Positions 1 to 5,106 of a stretch of DNA of 9,031 bases are shown here, one piece after another. A program made the position numbers and the translations under genes. The stretch covers positions 1 to 9,031 of the forward strand of contig JAQICW010000331.1 in the NCBI GenBank assembly GCA_027858355.1, given 5' to 3'. The notes beneath the pieces were generated by a model. It did not search any database. It was not told the DNA's origin and saw only the letters and a program-made list of their open reading frames with translations. This DNA is from Desulfobacula sp. (GTDB taxonomy: Bacteria > Desulfobacterota > Desulfobacteria > Desulfobacterales > Desulfobacteraceae). Position 1 is the first letter of the stretch. Each line of letters opens with the position of its first letter.

Positions 1-127
1 AGTTTCCATTCTTGACAATATAAACTATCAGGAACTGGAACGCAAATTATTTCTCAAAAAAAATATCGATGATCTGGTAAATATTGAATTCAAACCGATT
101 ATTGCCCGTGAACGGTTACATTTTTGA
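1..127 (+). CDS. 3' end of an unrecognised protein (partial)
   Basis: An open frame enters from the left edge (first full codon at base 2) and stops at TGA 125-127, giving 41 C-terminal residues that end in ...IIARERLHF. The tail is charged and amphipathic (ELERKLFLKKNIDDLV), with no signal peptide, membrane segment or metal motif. I do not recognise the family. It is read as coding because the frame is uninterrupted and its composition looks protein-like (alternating hydrophobic and charged residues). An inverted repeat begins just after the stop, as expected at a gene end. A chance open frame of this length cannot be excluded. Confidence 0.5.
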   Translation, partial: VSILDNINYQELERKLFLKKNIDDLVNIEFKPIIARERLHF

Positions 128-133
128 ATATCA

Positions 134-197
134 ATTTGAAGTCCGGCTGGAGCTATGACTAATTATCCTATTCATGGCCTCGACCCGGCCTTCAAAT
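134..197. repeat. Inverted repeat after the upstream gene
   Basis: The arms ATTTGAAGTCCGG (134-146) and CCGGCCTTCAAAT (185-197) are complementary except at one position, with a 38-base loop. A further ATATC/GATAT pair (128-132 and 204-208) flanks them. The repeat starts a few bases after the stop at 127, so it may end the upstream transcript. No clear T-run follows and the loop is long, so a classical intrinsic terminator is not demonstrated. Confidence 0.35.
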
Positions 198-631
198 GTC
201 AAAGATATCAGTTGTAACCTTGAGCATTCTGGGAAAAAATATTTTTGTTTTTCGACTGGAAAATTTCTTTAGCAAGGGTGCGGACTATGTCTATTTATGT
301 TGGGTAAGAGCCTTTATTTAAAAGGCATTGACTTGATTTGGAACTGCTTAAGGATGCCTGGAATCTGTCAGCGATAATATGTATTCAAAGTCTGGGTTTA
401 AAAAAGGTCTGGGCAATACCGCATATGATATTAGAGGTTTTTTGAAACTATTATTTTCAAACTGGTTCTTTATATGTGCCATAGAAGGACATCATCCCTT
501 GGCATTTTGGCCGAATAGAGCACCATATCGAATTTCTTAACTATCATATATTGCTTTTTTAGTCCTAAAACAAGCATGAACTAAGTTGTGTAATGCTGCA
601 GTAAAAAATATAGGGCTGTATGTCATTATAG

Positions 632-646
632 TGCATAGGTGATGCA
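632..646. promoter_or_regulatory. Candidate activator-binding dyad (TGCAT-N5-ATGCA)
   Basis: A perfect 5-bp dyad, TGCAT-AGGTG-ATGCA, lies about 190 bp upstream of the -24/-12 promoter. That is the distance range at which sigma-54 enhancer-binding proteins usually sit. Short dyads arise by chance in AT-rich DNA, so this is a candidate only. No activator gene is visible in the window. Confidence 0.25.
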
Positions 647-700
647 ATTATGGATCGCTTTGTGCTGTAGGGATGTAAAGTACAATAAAATCATAATTGC
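644..700. repeat. Inverted repeat in the control region
   Basis: GCAATTATG (644-652) and CATAATTGC (692-700) are perfectly complementary 9-bp arms separated by 39 bp. The left arm overlaps the right half of the 632-646 dyad. The pair lies about 130-185 bp upstream of the sigma-54 promoter and could be a paired operator or a weak hairpin. Function is inferred from position only. Confidence 0.25.
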
Positions 701-751
701 CATGGGTATTTATTTTGGTAATAATCGTATTTTTATTTCATGTCCATATGC

Positions 752-764
752 CAACCTATTGTTT
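752..764 (-). promoter_or_regulatory. Possible IHF site
   Basis: CAACCTATTGTTT matches the reverse form of the IHF consensus (YAANNNNTTGATW) at all but one defined position, in an AT-rich stretch between the candidate activator dyad and the sigma-54 promoter. IHF bending at such positions is common for sigma-54 promoters. The motif is loose, so confidence is low. Confidence 0.2.
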
Positions 765-827
765 TTTTAAAGATTATTTTTTGTCAGTGTATTTTAGCTA
801 AATATGTTTGCACATAAATGAGTCTTC

Positions 828-843
828 TGGTACGCCTGTTGCT
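828..843 (+). promoter_or_regulatory. Sigma-54 (-24/-12) promoter
   Basis: TGGTACGCCTGTTGCT fits the RpoN consensus TGGCACG-N4-TTGCW with a single change (C to T in the -24 element). The invariant GG (829-830) and GC (841-842) are separated by exactly 10 bases. Transcription would start near 853-855, leaving an untranslated leader of about 55 bases before the ATG at 909. Such promoters need an ATP-dependent enhancer-binding activator, so the downstream flavoprotein gene is (or was) under tight inducible control. Confidence 0.72.
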
Positions 844-908
844 ATATAGAGTTTAGATTACAAAACATAAATGCAGTTTTTATAAAAGAAATAGTTAAGG
901 AGGTTCTA

Positions 909-2432
909 ATGGCAGCAAAATTACCTGATCAGGCTCAGATCATTATTATTGGCGGTGGCATCGTGGGGTGCAGTACAGCCTACCATTTGACCAAGATGGG
1001 GTTTAAAGATGTTCTCTTGCTGGAACGAAAAGAGCTGGGCTGCGGCACAACCTTTGCTGCAGCCGGGTTGCTGGCACAATTGCGTCAGAATCAGGAGATG
1101 ACAAACCTTGCAAAATATGCATCTGAACTTTATTCAAAACTTGGAGAAGAGACTGGTGTGGACCCATATTTTGTCAGAACCGGTGCAATAGGTGTCTGCC
1201 AGACGGAAGACCGCAGACTGGAATGGCTTCGGGGTGTAGCCATGGCAAAAGCCTTTGGCATTGATATGCATGAGATCAGTCTTAAGGAAGCAGAAGACAT
1301 GGTTCCTGGAATGAGTGCAAAAGGTCTTATCTCTGCATTCTATCTTCCCAATGATGGTCAGGTTGATCCAATCGGTGCTACCCAGGCACTTGCAAAAGGA
1401 GCTAAAATGGGTGGGGCTGTAATAGTTGAAAACTGCAAGGTGACAGACATAAAAACAGCTAATGGAGAGATCACAGGGATTGATACGGAACATGGACCTG
1501 TCAAATGCCAATACCTTGTTAATTGTGCCGGCATGTGGGGAAGAAATATCGGTAAAATGGTCAATGTCAGTATCCCCCTTCATGCTGCTGAACACATGCA
1601 TGCCATTACACTGCCCATTAAAGGATTGAAAAAACATTTTCCAACTGTTCGTGATTTTGATGGTGTTACCTATTTTAAAGAAGAATCCGGCGGGATTCTT
1701 TTGGGTGGTTTTGAAAAGGTTGCCAAACCCTGGGGTATGAAAGGCATTCCCGAAGACTGGAAATTTACTGAGCTTGCTGAAGACTGGGATCAGTTTGAAG
1801 TGTTTATGGAATGTGGTTTTGAACGGTTTCCTGCTCTGGAAGATGCCCAGATCAGACATCTGGAAGTATGTGCTGAAAGTTTTACACCGGATAATGCTTT
1901 TATGGTGGGTGAAGTTCCCGGTGTTAAGAACTTTTTTGTGGGATGCGGTATGAATTCGGTTGGTATTGCAGGTTCTGCAGGCACTGGGCGTGCCATTGCC
2001 CAGTGGATTTCCCAGGGGTATCCCGAGGAACAGCTCTGGCCCGTTGATGTGCGCAGGTATTTTCCCTGGCAGACCAATGCCAGATACCTCCATGACCGGG
2101 TGATCGAATCTGTTGGTATTCTTTATGAACACCATTATCCAAACCGCCAGAGAACAACGGCCAGACCTGTTATCTGTTCCCCTGTCCATGACCGCCTTAA
2201 GGAAAATGGCGCCTGTTTTTCCATGATAGCCGGATGGGAAAGAGCAGACTTTTTTGTTCCTGCAGGTGTGGAACCTGTCCATAAATATGATTGGCGATCA
2301 CCTAACTGGCTTCCATTTCAGAAACAAGAACATCTTGCTGTCAGGCATGGTGTGGGTATGTATGACTTAAGCTCCATGGGCAATTTGCTGGTTCAGGGCA
2401 GTGATGCTCAATCGGTTCTGCACAATATATAG
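909..2432 (+). CDS. FAD-dependent dimethylglycine/sarcosine dehydrogenase-like protein, N-terminal part
   Basis: 507 residues from an ATG preceded by AAGGAGG (897-903), spacing 5. A Rossmann FAD-binding loop GGGIVG (residues 15-20) is followed by an acidic ribose ligand (E39, LLLER). The DAO fold runs to about residue 385, with the FAD-contacting C-terminal motif GCGMNSVGIAGSAG, then the FAO_M-like linker (about 390-445) and the first residues of the GcvT-like domain. This family oxidatively removes N-methyl groups from dimethylglycine, sarcosine or similar amines and passes the one-carbon unit to tetrahydrofolate. In the GTTWHAAG segment, where animal enzymes attach FAD to His, this protein has GTTFAAAG (A50), so FAD is probably non-covalent. 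Flavin chemistry might survive in this piece, but the folate domain is lost by a frame change at its end. The exact substrate cannot be told from sequence. Confidence 0.85.
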   Translation: MAAKLPDQAQIIIIGGGIVGCSTAYHLTKMGFKDVLLLERKELGCGTTFAAAGLLAQLRQNQEMTNLAKYASELYSKLGEETGVDPYFVRTGAIGVCQTEDRRLEWLRGVAMAKAFGIDMHEISLKEAEDMVPGMSAKGLISAFYLPNDGQVDPIGATQALAKGAKMGGAVIVENCKVTDIKTANGEITGIDTEHGPVKCQYLVNCAGMWGRNIGKMVNVSIPLHAAEHMHAITLPIKGLKKHFPTVRDFDGVTYFKEESGGILLGGFEKVAKPWGMKGIPEDWKFTELAEDWDQFEVFMECGFERFPALEDAQIRHLEVCAESFTPDNAFMVGEVPGVKNFFVGCGMNSVGIAGSAGTGRAIAQWISQGYPEEQLWPVDVRRYFPWQTNARYLHDRVIESVGILYEHHYPNRQRTTARPVICSPVHDRLKENGACFSMIAGWERADFFVPAGVEPVHKYDWRSPNWLPFQKQEHLAVRHGVGMYDLSSMGNLLVQGSDAQSVLHNI

Positions 2433-2452
2433 ATCTTGCCTATGCAAGGGTT

Positions 2453-3031
2453 TTGGCCGTAAGGATGTCCTATGTTGGAGAGCTTGGATGGGAATTGTAT
2501 ATTCCCTCATTTTTCACAGTTCCTGTTTTTGATGCCATTATGGCGGAAGGCAAAAAGCATGGCCTGAAACTGGTTGGAATGCAGGCCGTCAATTCACTTC
2601 GCCTGGAAACGGGTTTCCGCCACTGGGAATCGGACATTACGCCCGATGACAATCCCTATGAAGCCGGACTTGGTTTTGGGGTAAAACTTGACAAAGACGA
2701 TTTTCTGGGAAAACAAGCCCTGACCATACAGAAAACAGGCAAACTGACCAGTAAACTTGCGATGTTCACGTTAAATGACCCTAATATCATGCTCTATGGA
2801 AATGAGCCCATCTTTCGAGTTGGGGAATATAACAGCACAACAACCTCTGGAGCTTATGGTTTTGAAGTGGGTGCAGCTTTAGCAATGGGCTATCTGAGTA
2901 ATTCCGAAGGCATCACAGAGGAGTGGATCAAACAGGGACAATACGAAATCATGGTTGAGGGGAATCTTGTGCCGGCAATCCTGGTTTCAGGCTCACCCTA
3001 TGATCCCAAAAACCTGAGGCCTAAAATGTAA
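2453..3031 (+). CDS. GcvT-like folate-binding domain, C-terminal part of the broken dehydrogenase
   Basis: 192 residues if started at TTG 2453; homologous sequence extends upstream to about 2429 in this frame, so the listed start is only the first possible initiator. Typical GcvT/dimethylglycine dehydrogenase blocks are visible: YVGELGWELYIPS near the start, then SLRLETGFRHWESDITPDD, PYEAGLGFGVKLDKDDFLG, and a C-terminal GcvT_C barrel with AAL-AMGYLS. In intact relatives this half binds tetrahydrofolate and receives the methylene group. No ribosome binding site sits at a useful distance from TTG 2453 or ATG 2465, so independent translation is doubtful; re-initiation after the nearby TAG is the only obvious route. 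It is best treated as a remnant of the gene starting at 909. Confidence 0.75.
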   Translation: MAVRMSYVGELGWELYIPSFFTVPVFDAIMAEGKKHGLKLVGMQAVNSLRLETGFRHWESDITPDDNPYEAGLGFGVKLDKDDFLGKQALTIQKTGKLTSKLAMFTLNDPNIMLYGNEPIFRVGEYNSTTTSGAYGFEVGAALAMGYLSNSEGITEEWIKQGQYEIMVEGNLVPAILVSGSPYDPKNLRPKM

Positions 3032-3064
3032 TTGTTTAACTCAAGTTTCGGCCTTAAATATTGT

Positions 3065-3111
3065 GGGGCTTTCCTTATTGACAATAACGACAATAAGGAA
3101 AGCCTGACCCC
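3065..3111. terminator. Stem-loop between convergent genes (bidirectional terminator candidate)
   Basis: GGCTTTCCTTATTG (3067-3080) and CAATAAGGAAAGCC (3091-3104) form a perfect 14-bp stem with a 10-base loop. Outer GG (3065-3066) and CCCC (3108-3111) could extend it past a bulge. It lies 35 bases after the dehydrogenase stop and just after the ackA stop on the other strand, the usual place for a shared terminator. Neither side has a strong T-run, so termination may be weak or the hairpin may mainly protect mRNA 3' ends. Confidence 0.6.
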
Positions 3112-3113
3112 AT

Positions 3114-4316
3114 TCATTTCAATAGTTTCAGGACATCCTCTGCGATCTGGAGTTCTTCATTGGTGGGAACCACCCATACCTGAACACGGCTTTCCCGGGA
3201 ATGAATATAAAAGGGTTTAGGATTTTTTTGTCTGTTTTTTTCAGGATCTATCTGAATACCTGAAAATGAAAGATTCTCACAGCTTTTTGCCCTTATAATA
3301 TGGTCATTTTCTCCCATACCTGCTGTAAAAACCAGGGCATCAACATGGCCGAGAACAGCTGTATATGCCCCGATATAATTATTAACCTGAAAACAAAACA
3401 TATCAATGGCCAGAGTTGCTTTTATATCGCCCTTTGCTGATGCTTCATGGATATCCCGCATATCATTCAAGCCACAGATTCCTTTGAGCCCGCTCTTTTT
3501 ATTTAATACAATATCCAGTTCCTGTATGCTCATACCCGTTTGTTCCATAAGGTATCCGATGATTGCAGGGTCAATATCTCCTGTCCGAGTCCCCATCATA
3601 ATACCGGCAAGGGGTGTCATGCCCATGGAAGTATCTTTGCATTTGCCTTTTTCAATGGCACAGATGGAACACCCATTTCCAAGGTGGAGGGTAATGAGAT
3701 TTATTTTGTTTATGTCCTTTCCCATAAGCTTTGCAGTTTTTCTTGAAACATATTTGTGCGATGTCCCATGGAAGCCATATCTGCGGACTTTAAATTTTGT
3801 ATAATATTCATAGGGCAGGGCATAAAGAAAGGCTTTGGCCGTCAGGGTCCGGTGAAATTCAGTGTCAAAAACTGCTATGTTGGGGATGCCGGGAAAAAGT
3901 TCTTCAGCAACCTGGATGCCCACAAGATTTGGCGGATTGTGCAATGGCGCAAGAGGGGTGTTGTCCCTGATGGCCTGCTTGACTTTGGTATCAATAAGAA
4001 CAGCAGACCCAAATGCTTCTCCACCCTGGACCACGCGATGGCCTATGGCATCAATCTGGGTTATATCATCAATGACACCGGTCTTTGGATCAATTATCAG
4101 GGCTATCGCAAGATGCATACCTCGTTTGTGGTTTTTTATTTCCTGTTCCCGGACAATCTTTTTTTCAAAGCTCTGAATAAATATATTATGGGTCAGGCTT
4201 CCCTGGCATTCACCAATCCGTTCAATAATACCGCCAGCCATTACACTGGCATTCTCCATATTAAAAAGCTGATACTTTAATGAAGAGCTGCCCGTATTAA
4301 TAACCAATATTTTCAT
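3114..4316 (-). CDS. ackA: Acetate kinase
   Basis: 400 residues, the normal length for the family, which interconverts acetyl phosphate + ADP and acetate + ATP in the cytoplasm. The start is ATG at 4316, because MKILVINTGSSSLKYQLF is the canonical N-terminus; an upstream in-frame ATG at 4412 would overlap gntR and add 32 unrelated residues. Visible ASKHA-fold active-site elements are N7, the second signature GHRVVQGGE (R94), D151 in VFDTEFH, H183 in GFHGTSH, HLGNG at 211-215, R244 in GTRTGDIDP, and E387 near the C-terminus. Position 97 is Gln where most acetate kinases have His (GHRVVHGGE). The Shine-Dalgarno is weak. It sits 31 bp after gntR and is probably co-transcribed with it. Propionate kinase activity is possible, but length and motifs favour acetate kinase. 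Confidence 0.93.
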   Translation of the reverse strand: MKILVINTGSSSLKYQLFNMENASVMAGGIIERIGECQGSLTHNIFIQSFEKKIVREQEIKNHKRGMHLAIALIIDPKTGVIDDITQIDAIGHRVVQGGEAFGSAVLIDTKVKQAIRDNTPLAPLHNPPNLVGIQVAEELFPGIPNIAVFDTEFHRTLTAKAFLYALPYEYYTKFKVRRYGFHGTSHKYVSRKTAKLMGKDINKINLITLHLGNGCSICAIEKGKCKDTSMGMTPLAGIMMGTRTGDIDPAIIGYLMEQTGMSIQELDIVLNKKSGLKGICGLNDMRDIHEASAKGDIKATLAIDMFCFQVNNYIGAYTAVLGHVDALVFTAGMGENDHIIRAKSCENLSFSGIQIDPEKNRQKNPKPFYIHSRESRVQVWVVPTNEELQIAEDVLKLLK

Positions 4317-4347
4317 AGGGTTACCATCAAACCTTGTCAGGTTTTTT

Positions 4348-5013
4348 CTATTCTTTTCTATTGTAAAATTTTTTAATAAAATTTTTCTGGTATTCAAAGG
4401 ACCAGTGGACATCCTTTAATGCTTTGGCCGCTTTTTCAGGCTTTCCCTGTTTTAAACAATCGATAACCGCCTGATGCTCTTTGCAGTTTTGTATTTCCCA
4501 CTGCCTGATATAATTTTGTCTGGGAAAATCGTATAGACGCTGTTTTATCGGAAGGATGAATTTTTTGATCAAATCATTGTTTGAAATATCAAGATAAACA
4601 TCATGGAAGGCAACATTGGTGGTGAAAAGTTGTGTAAAATCATTTTTTTCAACGTCCAGACGCATGGTCTCATTTAATTCTTCTAGTTTTAAAATGTGAG
4701 AAGGTTTAATTCTGTCAAAACAATCCACCACAATGGAAGCCTCCACCATTCCAATGGCATCATAGGCATTTCTAACGTCCCGGAGTTCAAGCACGCTCAC
4801 GCACACCCCCCGCCGAGGCAGGATTGAGACAAAGCCTTCGACCTCAAGGTGAATCAGCGCATCTCTTAAGGGAGTTTTGCTGATACCAAGCTGGCTGGCT
4901 ATTTCACCAATATTTATGGTTGAACCGGGAACCAATATCCCAAGGCTCATCTGCTGTCGCAAATAGGTATACACCTGTTCTCTAAGGGATAAAACATTCA
5001 ATTGAACTTCCAT
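4348..5013 (-). CDS. GntR-family transcriptional regulator, FadR/FCD type
   Basis: 221 residues from ATG 5013, chosen because GGTGAGGA lies 5 bases upstream; the alternative ATG at 5031 has no comparable site. Residues about 7-74 form the GntR winged helix-turn-helix (IGEIASQLGISKTPLRDALIHLE, then the wing LPRRGVCVS). Residues about 80-212 are an all-helical FCD ligand domain, with H137 (AFHDVY), H180 (KEHQAV) and H203 as likely metal-site histidines. FCD regulators usually sense small carboxylates or amino acids and repress neighbouring catabolic genes. Its place between pntB and ackA suggests it controls this locus in response to a substrate or intermediate. The effector cannot be inferred. 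A palindrome upstream (5049-5060) is a candidate autoregulatory site. Confidence 0.9.
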   Translation of the reverse strand: MEVQLNVLSLREQVYTYLRQQMSLGILVPGSTINIGEIASQLGISKTPLRDALIHLEVEGFVSILPRRGVCVSVLELRDVRNAYDAIGMVEASIVVDCFDRIKPSHILKLEELNETMRLDVEKNDFTQLFTTNVAFHDVYLDISNNDLIKKFILPIKQRLYDFPRQNYIRQWEIQNCKEHQAVIDCLKQGKPEKAAKALKDVHWSFEYQKNFIKKFYNRKE

Positions 5014-5020
5014 TATTGTC

Positions 5021-5064
5021 CTCACCAGCATTGTTTAATCATAATTTAGAGAAATTTCTCACCA
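5021..5064. promoter_or_regulatory. Candidate operator region upstream of gntR
   Basis: A perfect 12-bp palindrome GAGAAATTTCTC occupies 5049-5060, 36-47 bp upstream of the regulator's start. The heptamer CTCACCA occurs twice in direct repeat (5021-5027 and 5058-5064); on the gntR coding strand this is TGGTGAG, which contains the TGGT half-site common among FadR-type operators. One copy overlaps the ribosome binding site. A TATAAT lies upstream on the minus strand (5088-5093) but has no good -35. Autoregulation is inferred from position. Confidence 0.3.
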
Positions 5065-5106
5065 AGGGTATAATCAAAACTAAAGGCATTATAACTGCTT
5101 TACAGG

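Larger units (their letters stand above)
128..827. other. Long intergenic region without a convincing gene
   Basis: About 700 bp between the upstream stop and the sigma-54 promoter carry stops in all frames at short intervals and are visibly AT-rich, especially 690-800. I found no tRNA- or rRNA-like segment. The longest start-to-stop frame on the plus strand (379-540, 53 codons) has no ribosome binding site and no recognisable sequence. The region holds a hairpin-forming inverted repeat near its left end (134-197), a dyad at 632-646, an inverted repeat at 644-700 and an IHF-like site at 752-764. It is best read as the control region of the downstream flavoprotein gene, possibly with decayed sequence at its left end. 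Confidence 0.55.
909..3031 (+). pseudogene. Broken dimethylglycine/sarcosine dehydrogenase-like gene (DAO + GcvT)
   Basis: The two frames 909-2432 and 2453-3031 are the N- and C-terminal parts of one flavoprotein family member whose intact relatives are about 800-850 residues. The first ends ...SDAQSVLHNI and then TAG. In another frame the DNA immediately continues ATA GAT CTT GCC TAT GCA..., which reads IDLAYARVLAVRMSYVGELG, a stretch that in relatives lies about 110-120 residues further on. So about 330-350 bp, not a multiple of three, are missing at about 2427-2432. The lost part covers the start of the GcvT-like folate domain. Natural deletion and a misassembly both fit; substitutions elsewhere do not look degraded, which suggests a recent event or an artefact. 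Confidence 0.75.

Noticed and set aside
500..516. Second sigma-54-like motif (TTGGCATTTTGGCC)
   Set aside because: The GG is not followed by GC at the required 10-base spacing, and no gene starts downstream.
379..540. 53-codon plus-strand frame in the intergenic region
   Set aside because: It has no ribosome binding site and no recognisable similarity, and such a length is expected by chance in this region.
1134..2282. Long minus-strand open frame (382 codons) opposite the dehydrogenase
   Set aside because: The plus-strand frame encodes a clear DAO-family protein. The antisense product is rich in Cys, His, Asn and Phe, shows no domain, and is a codon-bias shadow.
3756..4280. Plus-strand open frame (174 codons) inside ackA
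   Set aside because: It lies wholly opposite conserved acetate kinase motifs and has no recognisable protein features.
4317..4412. Upstream ATG at 4412 as the ackA start
   Set aside because: It would add 32 residues not found in acetate kinases and overlap gntR by 65 bp. MKILVINTGSSS at 4316 is the conserved N-terminus.
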